DNA of 61,912 nt from Spirochaetia bacterium (GTDB lineage: Bacteria; Spirochaetota; Spirochaetia; Treponematales; Treponemataceae), in NCBI GenBank assembly GCA_900769325.1, contig CAAGGF010000084.1, positions 1 to 61,912 of the forward strand. Reading direction: 5' to 3'. This document shows, piece by piece, positions 9,002 through 16,958 of this stretch (within the stretch, counting starts at the first letter, position 1; the number at the start of each line of letters is the position of its first letter). The position numbers and the translations under genes are program-made. The notes beneath the pieces were generated by a model, which worked only from the letters and a program-made list of their open reading frames with translations, searched no databases and was not told where the DNA came from.

Positions 9002-9074
9002 ACATTTTTTTTACTTTTTGAGTAGAAAATATGTGGCATTTTGGATTTCGGCATTTTTAAAGACGGCTGCATCA

Positions 9075-9189
9075 AATTACTCGGGCAACAGCGGTATAAT
9101 TACTTAAGTAATAAAAGCATAATTACTAAAGCAATAATGACACAATTATTTAAGCAATAACATCACAATTACTTAAGCAATATTGATGC
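9075..9189. repeat. Five tandem 23-bp operator-like repeats between divergent promoters
   Basis: Units start at 9075, 9098, 9121, 9144 and 9167, each 23 bp long. The core is AATTACTTAAGCAAT. The second unit contains the perfect 14-bp palindrome ATTACTTAAGTAAT (9099-9112) and the first unit is the most degenerate. The array lies between the helicase promoter (9001) and the repressor promoter (9235), so it is a good candidate operator for the XRE protein encoded at 9294. Iterons of a replication origin are possible but no Rep gene is present. Nothing else was recognised in the 350-bp gap apart from the two promoters. Confidence 0.75.
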
Positions 9190-9234
9190 AATAACTAGAA
9201 TAATTTTTTTATAAACTTAAATGATAATTATTAC

Positions 9235-9263
9235 TTGACAATGTCAATTCAATTTGCTATATT
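9235..9263 (+). promoter_or_regulatory. Sigma-70 promoter of the XRE/ImmA operon
   Basis: TTGACA (9235-9240), 17-bp spacer, TATATT (9258-9263). A GGGGG ribosome-binding sequence precedes the ATG at 9294. TTGACAATGTCAA around the -35 box is a near-palindrome and may be a further operator. Confidence 0.8.
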
Positions 9264-9293
9264 ACATTTACAAAATCCAAATGGGGGTAGCAA

Positions 9294-9644
9294 ATGGAAT
9301 ACGGAGCATTCAAAGAGAGGTTTGCAGCTTTATTACAGGCAAGAGGACTTTCTCAAAAGGAACTTGCTCAAAAAACAAACCTGACGGAAAGCGCAGTTTC
9401 GCATTATTTAAAAGGTGACCGTGAGCCAAGGGGTGCAATTCTTTTGAATATTGCAAATGCACTTGGAACTTCTACTGACTATCTGAGCGGAAAAACGGAC
9501 GAAGTAAAACCTGCTGGAGCAGATTCAGAAATTCAAAAGGCATTCAACCTTGTTGCCCGGAACGCACCGAATATGAGTGCGGAAGACAGGGAACGGTTTA
9601 TAAGAATTCTTTATGGAGGTAAAACGCAAAATGAAAAAATGTAA
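9294..9644 (+). CDS. XRE-family (Cro/CI-like) transcriptional regulator
   Basis: The 116-residue protein has an N-terminal HTH_3 domain (about residues 7-62) with the pattern LSQKELAQKTNLTESAVSHYLKG. A short acidic C-terminal segment follows. The next gene, an ImmA/IrrE-type metallopeptidase, starts inside its 3' end. In phages and integrative elements ImmA cleaves or inactivates such repressors to derepress genes. Here the divergent target is probably the helicase/methyltransferase operon, because the operator-like array lies between them. That regulatory link is inferred. Confidence 0.85.
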   Translation: MEYGAFKERFAALLQARGLSQKELAQKTNLTESAVSHYLKGDREPRGAILLNIANALGTSTDYLSGKTDEVKPAGADSEIQKAFNLVARNAPNMSAEDRERFIRILYGGKTQNEKM

Positions 9645-10215
9645 GCTTTTACAAGGCAAGGACTATGACAGAATTGAAGAAATTGCAAACGACCTTATAG
9701 AAGATTTAGGACTTACCCTGTTTCCCGTAAACTGCTTTGAAGTAGCCTTTCTTCTGGGAATAGAAATCAAAAAATACTCGGACATTCCGGAAGAAGACAG
9801 GGAATTTGTCATTTCAAAGTATGAGGACGGCTACAGTTCAAAAATAATAGACAAGTATGTCATATATTACAATGAAGCTCTTGACCGCAACAGAATCAAA
9901 TTTACAATCTGGCATGAAATTGCGCACATTCAGCTTGGACACCTTGAAGAAGACTGTCTTGGAAATTATCTCAGGCTTGAAGAAGAGGCAAACCATTTTG
10001 CAAGCTACATAATGGCACCGCTTGTTTTTATTCACAACCTCGGTCTTACAAATATATTTGATATTGCAGAAGTCTGTCAGATTAGCCTTGAGCATGCCTG
10101 CAATGTATTGAACCGATATTACAATACATTCCAGTATGCAAGCATACGAAATATAGTTTTAAATGGAAGAATAGGCCGGCTTTTGACTTATGTTCCAAAG
10201 GAGGTAGTAGCATGA
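9631..10215 (+). CDS. ImmA/IrrE-family metallopeptidase
   Basis: HEIAH (HExxH zinc site) followed by EEEANHFASYIMAP identifies the ImmA/IrrE (DUF955) family. The protein is 194 residues from the ATG at 9631. I chose that start over the in-frame ATG at 9613 because GGAGGT (9615-9620) is well placed for it. The gene overlaps the upstream repressor by 14 bases, implying coupled translation. Its likely substrate is the adjacent XRE protein, which would make it the switch releasing repression of the divergent defence operon (inference). Confidence 0.88.
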   Translation: MKKCKLLQGKDYDRIEEIANDLIEDLGLTLFPVNCFEVAFLLGIEIKKYSDIPEEDREFVISKYEDGYSSKIIDKYVIYYNEALDRNRIKFTIWHEIAHIQLGHLEEDCLGNYLRLEEEANHFASYIMAPLVFIHNLGLTNIFDIAEVCQISLEHACNVLNRYYNTFQYASIRNIVLNGRIGRLLTYVPKEVVA

Positions 10216-10241
10216 AAACAAAAGAAAATGCCCTAAAATAG
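10212..10241 (+). pseudogene. Start of a lost third gene of the XRE/ImmA operon
   Basis: An ATG overlaps the ImmA stop (ATGA) and has a near-perfect AAAGGAGGT Shine-Dalgarno upstream. The frame stops after nine codons, and a hairpin that may act as terminator follows. The strong initiation signal for so short a frame suggests a truncated gene. A leader peptide is the alternative. Confidence 0.4.
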
Positions 10242-10265
10242 ATATTGGCGTATCTTTTTTAGGGC
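10230..10265. terminator. Long hairpin after the ImmA operon
   Basis: GCCCTAAAATAGATA pairs with TATCTTTTTTAGGGC with one mismatch around a TTGGCG loop. T-rich sequence lies inside the stem. Probably a transcription terminator or 3' stabiliser. Confidence 0.5.
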
Positions 10266-10352
10266 TTAAAAGTCAGACACCATAAAGGCATCACTTTAAA
10301 AATCAACTAAATAAAGAATACTTTTATGCCGTGTCTTCGTCAAGCAGAACAG

Positions 10353-10371
10353 CCGCTTGTCAAGCGGTTTT
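10353..10371 (+). terminator. Short hairpin with T tract
   Basis: CCGCTT and AAGCGG form a stem with a GTC loop, followed by TTTT. It lies upstream of the HU-like gene and could end read-through from the XRE/ImmA operon. Confidence 0.4.
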
Positions 10372-10427
10372 ACATTAAATTTTATTACTTACAATAAAAT
10401 CCCGGTAAACCGGGGAGGTATAAAAGT

Positions 10428-11195
10428 ATGAGTAATACAACTGTAATAGATTATACAGATTCAGACGGAAAGGGAACTGTGACTCTCTTTGCAAATCCGT
10501 TTGAAAAAGGCGGCAAATATTATGCAAAGTTTGACCGCACGACAGTAAACATTGACCACCTTATTGCACGAATTCAAAAGAAAGAAGTCGGAACAAATGC
10601 AATAATGGCCAAACATATAGCATCTTTGTTTAAGGCAGAAATTCTTGAAGCATTGGGACGCGGAGAAGCTGTTAATATCTTTGACCTGGGAACCCTTTAC
10701 ATAACCACAAACGGAAAGGTTAAAGGAGATACTCCGCAGACTGCAACAATACCGGGCTTTCAGGTTAAATTCACCTGTTCAAAAATTACAAATGATGCTG
10801 TTTCGGCACTTGGAATAAAAAAGATTGTAATATCTGATTCCAGCCCGATAATCGGCACAATGACAGATTTATTTACAGGAGAAGAGGGAACTGCATTCAG
10901 TGCCGGAAAAGCAATACGGATAGAAGGCAGTCGCTTAAAAATCTCTGGCGATGACGGCGGAATCTTTTTTGCCCCTGCAACTGAAAAAGGAGAGCCTGAT
11001 TCTGATGAAGCGAAGTGGATAAAGGTTTCAAGAATAATCCGCAATGTTTCAAAAAATCTAGAATTCTTTTTGCCGCCGGAACTTGAAACTGGTAATTCTT
11101 ATTGTATTGTTTTGAAAACAAACAGCACCTCCGGGAAAGCCACAAGAAAAACTTATTCTCTTGTCTATAGCAATCCTGTTACTGTTGCCGGATAA
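10428..11195 (+). CDS. HU-like DNA-binding protein with C-terminal DUF4469 Ig-like domain
   Basis: The first 125 or so of 255 residues resemble the IHF/HU-like DNA-binding fold (LIARIQKKEVGTNAIMAKH... AVNIFDLGTLYI). The second half (about 150-255) matches the Ig-like DUF4469 domain typical of this composite family in Bacteroidetes and spirochaetes. The function of such proteins is unknown; DNA binding is inferred from the fold. A small hairpin (CCCGG-TAAA-CCGGG, 10401-10414) lies directly against the Shine-Dalgarno GGAGGT (10414-10419), so initiation may be modulated by structure. It is monocistronic in an accessory region. Confidence 0.75.
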   Translation: MSNTTVIDYTDSDGKGTVTLFANPFEKGGKYYAKFDRTTVNIDHLIARIQKKEVGTNAIMAKHIASLFKAEILEALGRGEAVNIFDLGTLYITTNGKVKGDTPQTATIPGFQVKFTCSKITNDAVSALGIKKIVISDSSPIIGTMTDLFTGEEGTAFSAGKAIRIEGSRLKISGDDGGIFFAPATEKGEPDSDEAKWIKVSRIIRNVSKNLEFFLPPELETGNSYCIVLKTNSTSGKATRKTYSLVYSNPVTVAG

Positions 11196-11221
11196 GGGAA
11201 GATGATTTTAAACCGAAAACT

Positions 11222-11251
11222 GGCAGCCTTGATTTAAATATCAGGGCTGTC
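11222..11251. terminator. Hairpin after the HU-like gene
   Basis: GGCAGCCTTGAT pairs with ATCAGGGCTGTC around TTAAAT. No clean T tract follows immediately. Likely a terminator or 3' protective hairpin. Confidence 0.45.
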
Positions 11252-11258
11252 TGTACTT

Positions 11259-11360
11259 ATGAATCATTTTTTAAATCTCACGGATGATTACAAACTTTGC
11301 GTTAAGGATGTGCAATACGGCGAAGTCGTTGCTGTAAGGCAATGGATTGAAATTCTATAA
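11259..11360 (+). CDS. Very small open frame of unknown status
   Basis: ATG to TAA encodes 33 residues (MNHFLNLTDDYK... ending VRQWIEIL). No Shine-Dalgarno is evident and no family is recognised. It may be a decayed gene fragment. The rest of the 242-bp gap (11196-11437) holds only the hairpin above. Confidence 0.15.
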   Translation: MNHFLNLTDDYKLCVKDVQYGEVVAVRQWIEIL

Positions 11361-11437
11361 TTCACCGATGTACGAAACTCTAGCCGTGAATCTTCAAAGC
11401 TTTGGCAAGCGAAGGCTGGAACTGCCGCCCGGGCGTC

Positions 11438-11776
11438 CTATTTTTTCTTCAAAATAAAATGGATAACAGCACGCACAATGCAGTACAAAATCCAGCTTGA
11501 AAGTACGCCAAGTCCTTTGTCGATGAAATTAACCTGGATGCGCGAAACGAATGCACTGAAAAGTCCGGCTACAAGTCCGAAGTAGGAAGCAAAAATCGTA
11601 AAGTACATATCAAGAAAAATATGGATGTTTTTGTAAACTGCCAGCGTACAAAGAATCTGGTCAAGAATTCCGCATGCAAGGCCGAGCAAAAGCTGAACAT
11701 AAACCGGCGGACTTTTTAAAAGCGAGATTGAGAGAACTGAATCAATGCCGTTTTTCTTTTTGAAAAGTTTATTCAC
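11438..11776 (-). CDS. Small integral membrane protein, unknown function
   Basis: The 112-residue product has three or four hydrophobic stretches (about 28-48, 52-66, 66-84 and 90-108) and a basic C-terminus (ILKKK). No family is recognised. The general look (GLVAGLFSAF) recalls small transporter or sensor membrane modules, but this is not evidence of function. The start is a GTG with a TATACT hexamer only six bases upstream (11783-11788) and no ribosome-binding site. It lies divergent from the response regulator. Confidence 0.55.
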   Translation of the reverse strand: MNKLFKKKNGIDSVLSISLLKSPPVYVQLLLGLACGILDQILCTLAVYKNIHIFLDMYFTIFASYFGLVAGLFSAFVSRIQVNFIDKGLGVLSSWILYCIVRAVIHFILKKK

Positions 11777-11810
11777 AAAAGCAGTATATCAAAAAAAACG
11801 GCTGTGCGTA

Positions 11811-11831
11811 ACGCATTAAAATATTATGCGT
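11811..11831. promoter_or_regulatory. Dyad ACGCAT-N9-ATGCGT upstream of the response regulator
   Basis: This is a perfect 6-bp inverted repeat with a 9-bp spacer, 30 bp upstream of the -10 box of the NarL-type regulator. A near copy with the same spacing (ACGCAT-N9-GTGCCT) lies at 18339-18359 before the lipoprotein gene at 18480. NarL-family dimers bind such dyads, so autoregulation is plausible. Confidence 0.45.
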
Positions 11832-11860
11832 ATGTTTGTGTATTAGCGGTAAAAAAATGA

Positions 11861-11866
11861 TATAAT
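11861..11866 (+). promoter_or_regulatory. -10 box of the response regulator, probably leaderless transcript
   Basis: TATAAT ends eight bases before the A of the start codon at 11874, and no Shine-Dalgarno is present. Transcription would begin at or next to the ATG. Confidence 0.5.
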
Positions 11867-11873
11867 CTTTTGC

Positions 11874-12542
11874 ATGAAAAAGCATTTAATTCTTATTGAC
11901 GACCATCCTCTTATGCGTGTGGGAATCAAAAACTGGTTTGAAAGAAATTCTTCATGGACTGTTGATTACGAAGCCGGAAGCATGGAAGAAACGGAATGTA
12001 AAATAGAAGAAATCAAAGCTGATATGTCGCAGAAAAAGGCAAAGTCTGAATGTTATGTTGCAATCGTAGACCTTTCTTTTAAGACTGAAAATGAAAATTC
12101 CTGCACGCTTGGTTTTGATATTATAAAAAAAATCAAGAAATCGATTCCAGAAATTAAATGCATCGTTTTTTCTTATTACGAAAACGCAGGCTTAATCGAA
12201 AAAGCAATCAGCAGGGAAGTCGGGGCAAGCGGATATGTTTCAAAAAACGCAGACGAAAAGACACTTCTTTTTGCAATAGAAAATGTTGCAGCTGGAAAAA
12301 CTTTCATTCAGCAGGAACTTGTGCCGAATCTTCTTGAAATCAAAAATATTTACAACGCATTCACAAAAAAAGAGCGGACTGTTGTAGACGGAATTTCAAA
12401 AGGCCTTTCAAACGAAGAAATTGCCGCTTCGATGGAAATTTCCCTTCGCACTGTTGAAAATTACATCAGCCGCCTCTACGACAAAACTGACACACACAAC
12501 AAAATAGAACTTTTGGAGCGGCTGGGGCTAAGGGGGAGGTGA
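11874..12542 (+). CDS. NarL/FixJ-family response regulator
   Basis: The 222-residue protein begins LILIDDHPLMRVGI, which contains the acidic pair of the receiver domain. IVDLSF holds the phospho-acceptor aspartate, and YVSKNA carries the conserved lysine. The C-terminal LuxR-type HTH is clear (FTKKERTVVDGISKGLSNEEIAASMEISLRTVENYISRLY in overlapping parts). Such proteins are activated by NarX-type kinases, and one is encoded at 16959. The restriction-modification island lies between the two genes. A dyad upstream suggests autoregulation. Confidence 0.92.
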   Translation: MKKHLILIDDHPLMRVGIKNWFERNSSWTVDYEAGSMEETECKIEEIKADMSQKKAKSECYVAIVDLSFKTENENSCTLGFDIIKKIKKSIPEIKCIVFSYYENAGLIEKAISREVGASGYVSKNADEKTLLFAIENVAAGKTFIQQELVPNLLEIKNIYNAFTKKERTVVDGISKGLSNEEIAASMEISLRTVENYISRLYDKTDTHNKIELLERLGLRGR

Positions 12543-12563
12543 AAGTAAGTTTTTTTGGGTGGC

Positions 12564-12645
12564 TTTTTGCTTCGCAAAAAACAGGCTTTGCAGGGTTCCG
12601 CTATCACTTCATTCTTCCGCTGCGCTTCAGAACTGGCTTCGCCAG
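12564..12645. repeat. Palindromic intergenic sequence with short hairpins
   Basis: TTTTTGC-TTC-GCAAAAA (12564-12580) and CTGGC-TTC-GCCAG (12633-12645) are two small perfect hairpins with TTC loops. The first may terminate the response regulator transcript. Confidence 0.4.
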
Positions 12646-12689
12646 CCCTTCCAATCCTTGCCACGAAACAATCTGAGTGAATGCATTGA

Positions 12690-12718
12690 TTCACTAGAAA
12701 AAAAATGATTTTTATATT
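12690..12718 (+). promoter_or_regulatory. Putative promoter of the AlwI-like restriction-modification operon
   Basis: TTCACT, 17 bp, TATATT, about 27 bp before the ATG at 12746, which has AGGTGG as Shine-Dalgarno. Confidence 0.4.
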
Positions 12719-12745
12719 AAAATTGACATTAGGTGGAAATTTTAT

Positions 12746-14071
12746 ATGTATGTCGGTACTGTGTTAAAGAATATAAGAGAAGAACAAGGTTTTTCATTAT
12801 TAGAAATCCAAAAAAATACAGGAATAAAAGAAAGTCAGCTTTGCAGAATTGAGTCAGGAATTAGATTTCCGACAGATGAACAAATATTTATCCTTGCGAA
12901 ATTTTATAATATAGATTCAAATCAGCTTCAAATTCAGCGAGATAGCGATAAAGTCTTAGAAAATATAAAAGACTTTTCAAACCAAGAACAAATTCTTAAT
13001 GTCGCAAAACAAAAACTTGAATCAAAAGGAAATTACTTGTCGGTTGCAGCAGATACTCTACCGGGTGCAACAATTCCACTTGAAAGCCGCCGCTATATTG
13101 GATGTAAACAAAAACTTATCGATTGGATTTTTGAGATTATTCAAGCAGAAACAAAAAATATACATACAGCAACAGATGTTTTCGCAGGAACTGGTGTAAT
13201 TGCAAAAAAAATGCTTGGCTTGTATGACAATGTAATTATCAACGATTTCTTGTTTTCAAATAATCAGATTTATACCGCTTTTTTCAAAACTGGCGAATGG
13301 AATAAAGAAAAAATTCTAAAAAAAATCGAACTCTACAATAATTTAGACGAAACAAAACTCGAAGATAATTATTTTTCCATAAATTATGGCGGAAAATATT
13401 TTGATTACGATATGTCAAAAAAAATCGGCTGGATTCGTGAAGACATCGAAAAGTCAAAATCTGATTTGACAGAAAAAGAATATGCAATTTTGCTTTCAAC
13501 TTTAATTTATAACATAGATAAACATGCAAATACGCTTGGGCATTTTGAAGCTTATATAAAAAAGCCAATCAAAAAATCTGAGTTAAGACTTCGTTTAATC
13601 GATGTAAAAGAATTTGAAAATCTGACGATTTATCGTGAAGACGCAAATAAACTGGCTCGCGAAATAAAATCAGACTTGGTTTATATCGATCCGCCATATA
13701 ATTCCAGGCAATATTCAAGATTTTATCATGTATATGAAAATCTTGTAAAATGGGAAAAGCCAGAACTTGTTGGAACAGCAATGAAACCGCCAGCTGAGAA
13801 TATGAGCAAGTATTGTAATGCAAGTGCTCCTGAAACTTTTGCTGATTTAATCGAAAGTTTGGATGCAAAATATTTAGCAGTTTCCTACAACAATACATAC
13901 AATTCAAAAAGTAAAAGTTCTCAAAATAAGATTCAGCTTGAAGAAATTGAAGCAGCCTTAAACAAAAAAGGTGAAACTAAGAAATTTGAAAAGGATTATC
14001 GTTTTTTCAATGCTGGTAAAACAAATTTGGAAAACCACCAAGAATTGCTTTATATCACAAAGGTAAAATGA
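12746..14071 (+). CDS. XRE helix-turn-helix / D12-class adenine methyltransferase fusion
   Basis: Residues 1-60 of 441 form an HTH_3 domain (VLKNIREEQGFSLLEIQ... ESQLCRIESG). From about residue 85 a D12-class N6-adenine methyltransferase follows, with motif I DVFAGTGVIAKK (about 145) and motif IV DPPYNSRQY (about 315). The HTH may repress the operon promoter, acting like the controller protein of restriction-modification systems but fused to the enzyme. The gene overlaps the next methyltransferase by ATGA and is the first of four overlapping genes. Two methyltransferases are needed when the target is asymmetric, as in type IIS systems. Confidence 0.88.
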   Translation: MYVGTVLKNIREEQGFSLLEIQKNTGIKESQLCRIESGIRFPTDEQIFILAKFYNIDSNQLQIQRDSDKVLENIKDFSNQEQILNVAKQKLESKGNYLSVAADTLPGATIPLESRRYIGCKQKLIDWIFEIIQAETKNIHTATDVFAGTGVIAKKMLGLYDNVIINDFLFSNNQIYTAFFKTGEWNKEKILKKIELYNNLDETKLEDNYFSINYGGKYFDYDMSKKIGWIREDIEKSKSDLTEKEYAILLSTLIYNIDKHANTLGHFEAYIKKPIKKSELRLRLIDVKEFENLTIYREDANKLAREIKSDLVYIDPPYNSRQYSRFYHVYENLVKWEKPELVGTAMKPPAENMSKYCNASAPETFADLIESLDAKYLAVSYNNTYNSKSKSSQNKIQLEEIEAALNKKGETKKFEKDYRFFNAGKTNLENHQELLYITKVK

Positions 14072-14979
14072 AAAAAGAAAAAGTTATCCGTTCGCCTTTT
14101 TTCTACACTGGCGATAAATACAAGCTTATTCCCGACCTCAAAAAATATTTCCCGACAGAAATAAATAAATTTATTGAGCCGTTTGTTGGTGGTGGCTCAG
14201 TTTTTTTGAATGTTGATGCAAAAATATTTCATGAAAATGACATTGATAAAAACATAATGTCTATTCATCATTATTTATCATCGTTCAAAAATGTAGAAGA
14301 TTTACTTAACATCCTTTTTGCAAAAATCGAGGATTATCAGTTTACTTGTTCATACAAAGGAAAAACAGTTCCGCAAGAATTAAAAGAAAAATATGTAAAA
14401 ACCTATTTTGCTAAATACAATGCAGAATTTTATAAAAAATTGAAAGAAAAATATAATGCCTCTGACCGTTCTGACATCGCGGATTTATATTTGCTTTTAA
14501 TTTATGGTTTTAATCGTATGCTACGATTTAATCAGAAAGGAGAATTTAATCTTCCTGTGGGCAATATCGATTTTAATCAAAATGCTGTTGATGCACTAAC
14601 AAATTATGTAAATCTAACAAATAAAAAAAATATTCAATGGTCTAACGAAGATTACAAATCGTTTCTTTCAAAAATTTCGCTTGAAGAAAATGATTTTGTT
14701 TACCTTGACCCCCCATACTTAATTACAGCAAGTGAATACAATAAATTGTGGAATCAAAAAGATGACGATGAACTCATGGGCTTGCTTGACGAGTTTAATA
14801 AAAGAAAAATTCGTTTTGCCCTTTCTGATGTTGTAGAATATAAGGGAAAAGAAAATACAAATCTTTTGAAATGGGCAAAGAAATATAATGTTTATCCAAT
14901 CAAAAGTAATTACATAAATTATCACGATAACAGTATAAAATCATTTTCGGAGGTTTTAATAACAAATTATGGCAAATAA
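14068..14979 (+). CDS. D12-class (Dam/DpnM-like) adenine methyltransferase
   Basis: The protein has 303 residues, the usual size for Dam-type enzymes. SPFFYTGDKYKLI is the conserved N-terminal SAM-binding motif, PFVGGGSVFLN is motif I, and YLDPPY is motif IV (about 215). It overlaps the upstream HTH-methyltransferase by four bases and the endonuclease gene by eleven. It probably methylates the second strand of the asymmetric target. Similarity to GATC methyltransferases agrees with an AlwI-like site containing GATC, but specificity is not proven. Confidence 0.9.
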   Translation: MKKEKVIRSPFFYTGDKYKLIPDLKKYFPTEINKFIEPFVGGGSVFLNVDAKIFHENDIDKNIMSIHHYLSSFKNVEDLLNILFAKIEDYQFTCSYKGKTVPQELKEKYVKTYFAKYNAEFYKKLKEKYNASDRSDIADLYLLLIYGFNRMLRFNQKGEFNLPVGNIDFNQNAVDALTNYVNLTNKKNIQWSNEDYKSFLSKISLEENDFVYLDPPYLITASEYNKLWNQKDDDELMGLLDEFNKRKIRFALSDVVEYKGKENTNLLKWAKKYNVYPIKSNYINYHDNSIKSFSEVLITNYGK

Positions 14980-16579
14980 AGAACGAAATGCAGAATATAA
15001 ACCGTTGCTCTATACAACAACTGTAAGAAATCCAGAGAGAATAAAATACAATCTTTTTGTACTGAAAAAATTTGAAAATCAAATTTTAACAAATGAACTT
15101 GCAACATCTGTTGTTGGCGAACTTATCAAATATGGACTTTATCGTCCTATGAAAGTTTCAGCCAATGTAAAATCAATTTGGAAACAAACATCCGGCGGAG
15201 AACTTGCCGTTAGTCTTTTGGACGATAAAACTGTTTCAAAAATTATTGAAGATAATCCACAAAAACATAAAGAAGCAGGTTTCGACTGGGGCTATCCTTC
15301 GAGGTTTGCAACAATTTTCGATCTTGCCAAAGAATTTGGGTTTGTATATTTCAAAACTGGTGAAAAAATTGAGTTTTCAGAATTAGGAAATATACTCGTT
15401 GATATTGTTGATGTCGAAATTGGCGGAAACAATGAAATATCCCTTAATTTAAAAAATCCTGAACGTGAACAATCAGTTTTCTTACAATCGCTTGCCCGTT
15501 CTCAACGTGCAAATCCTTTTGTAAAAGTTCTAAACGACAACATTCCTTTGTTGCTGCTTTTGCAAACAATACGTCTTATTAATTCAGATCCAGATTGCGG
15601 AAATGGAGTCGGAATATCAAGAAAAGAAATTCCTTTATTGCTTTTCTGGAAAGATAATAATGCATCGGAGCTTTATCTCCTTATAAAGGAACTACGCAAA
15701 AAATACGGCTATACTCCAAGTGATGAAGCAATAATCGACATTTGTATAAATGAAATTATGGAAGGTCAATATAAAAAGTTTGACCCGCGTTCAATCATGA
15801 ATGATTATGTTGATGAGTTTATCCGCAAAATGCGAATGAGTGGGCTTATTTCTTTACGAGGTGCAGGTCGTTTTATTGACATTAACCATAATGAAGATAA
15901 AAAAGTTGAGTACATTCTCAACAATTACTCAGACTACGAACGCATTACCAATGAACATAAATATTTTGAATACATGTCTAAAATCGATGAAAATTTGATT
16001 GCACAAAAAGCAGAAGTTATCAGTGATGAAAAGACAAATGATTTGCTTTCAGAATGGCTTAAAACTTATGATTGGACTTCTATCAAAAATGAACTTCATA
16101 TTTTGGCAACTCGCAAAACTTCAAAAGATGATGTTCTGAAATTTTTGGCGGCTCCTGTTCGTTTGGAATTCTTAACTGCACTTGCAATTAAATTAAAACT
16201 GCCAACAGTAATAGTAAAGCCAAATTATTCATGCGATGATACCGGTTTACCAACCTCAACAGCTGGTGGTAACAAAGGCGATATTGAATGTTTTGAAAAA
16301 GGCAACGGTATCTTGGTTGAAGTCACAATGGCAGAAGGCAGAACTCAGACAATGATGGAAGTATGGCCAATTGAAAGACATTTAGCAGCCTTCATCGAAG
16401 AAAACAATATACCTGCTCAATGTGTTTTCATTGCTCCAACGATTTATTCTGATTCAAAAAGGCAAATCGAGTTTGTAAAGTTTTCAAATAAACTTACAAT
16501 TCGAGATTATGCAATTGACGATTGGACTGCATATCTAGAAAAAGAAAAAAAATTATTTATTGGAGAAAACTGTGTCTGA
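14969..16579 (+). CDS. AlwI-family type IIS restriction endonuclease
   Basis: The N-terminus (PLLYTTTVRNPERIKYNLFVL, FENQILTNELA) matches the start of the AlwI endonuclease family. Near residues 435-460, KGDIECFEKG... LVEVTMAEGRTQ supplies a PD-(D/E)XK-like catalytic motif (D, then E-x-T), as in the FokI/AlwI/MlyI cleavage domains. The 536-residue length is in the family range. Family members recognise GGATC or GAGTC-like asymmetric sites and cut outside them. Two methyltransferases immediately upstream complete the system. An AGGTTT/CGGAGG sequence inside the preceding gene gives the start. Confidence 0.8.
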   Translation: MANKERNAEYKPLLYTTTVRNPERIKYNLFVLKKFENQILTNELATSVVGELIKYGLYRPMKVSANVKSIWKQTSGGELAVSLLDDKTVSKIIEDNPQKHKEAGFDWGYPSRFATIFDLAKEFGFVYFKTGEKIEFSELGNILVDIVDVEIGGNNEISLNLKNPEREQSVFLQSLARSQRANPFVKVLNDNIPLLLLLQTIRLINSDPDCGNGVGISRKEIPLLLFWKDNNASELYLLIKELRKKYGYTPSDEAIIDICINEIMEGQYKKFDPRSIMNDYVDEFIRKMRMSGLISLRGAGRFIDINHNEDKKVEYILNNYSDYERITNEHKYFEYMSKIDENLIAQKAEVISDEKTNDLLSEWLKTYDWTSIKNELHILATRKTSKDDVLKFLAAPVRLEFLTALAIKLKLPTVIVKPNYSCDDTGLPTSTAGGNKGDIECFEKGNGILVEVTMAEGRTQTMMEVWPIERHLAAFIEENNIPAQCVFIAPTIYSDSKRQIEFVKFSNKLTIRDYAIDDWTAYLEKEKKLFIGENCV

Positions 16580-16868
16580 TTTTATTGAAACACCGACGAT
16601 TGGAGAAATTCTTAATGAAGAATTCCTGCGTCCTTTGGGAATTTCTGCATATAAACTTGCACAGGAAATAAAAGTTCCTGTTTCACGCATACAGGATATT
16701 CTCCATAACCGCAGGAAAATAACTGTTGATACTTCATTGCGGCTGGCAAAGTTTTTCGGATTGTCCGACGGCTTTTTTATGTCTTTACAAGATGATATAG
16801 ATATAAGAAATGCAAAGATAAAACTTGCACCGCAACTGGAAGAAATAAAAGCGTATGTTTATGCGTAG
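16572..16868 (+). CDS. HigA-like (XRE) antitoxin, no toxin partner visible
   Basis: The 98-residue protein starting at GTG 16572 has the HigA layout: PTIGEILNEEFLRPLGISAYKLA, then a HTH (VPVSRIQDILHNRRKIT) and SLRLAKFFGLSDGFFMSLQ. I prefer the GTG over the TTG at 16560 because GGAG lies seven bases before it. It overlaps the endonuclease gene by eight bases and so belongs to the restriction-modification operon. No HigB-type toxin is next to it. It may have been recruited as an operon regulator or be left over from a module. Confidence 0.85.
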   Translation: MSDFIETPTIGEILNEEFLRPLGISAYKLAQEIKVPVSRIQDILHNRRKITVDTSLRLAKFFGLSDGFFMSLQDDIDIRNAKIKLAPQLEEIKAYVYA

Positions 16869-16958
16869 AAAAAATACCGCCGCAACATTCCGCCTCCTTA
16901 TCGTTCACTTAAAATCGGATTTTACTTATGACTTACATAATTATATAAAAATTTGCCT

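Noticed and set aside
9075..9189. CRISPR array or plasmid iterons
   Set aside because: The 23-bp units are directly tandem with no spacers and no cas genes, and there is no replication initiator gene nearby; an operator array fits better.
10401..10419. Riboswitch before the HU-like gene
   Set aside because: Only one 5-bp hairpin abuts the ribosome-binding site; there is no larger conserved aptamer-like structure.
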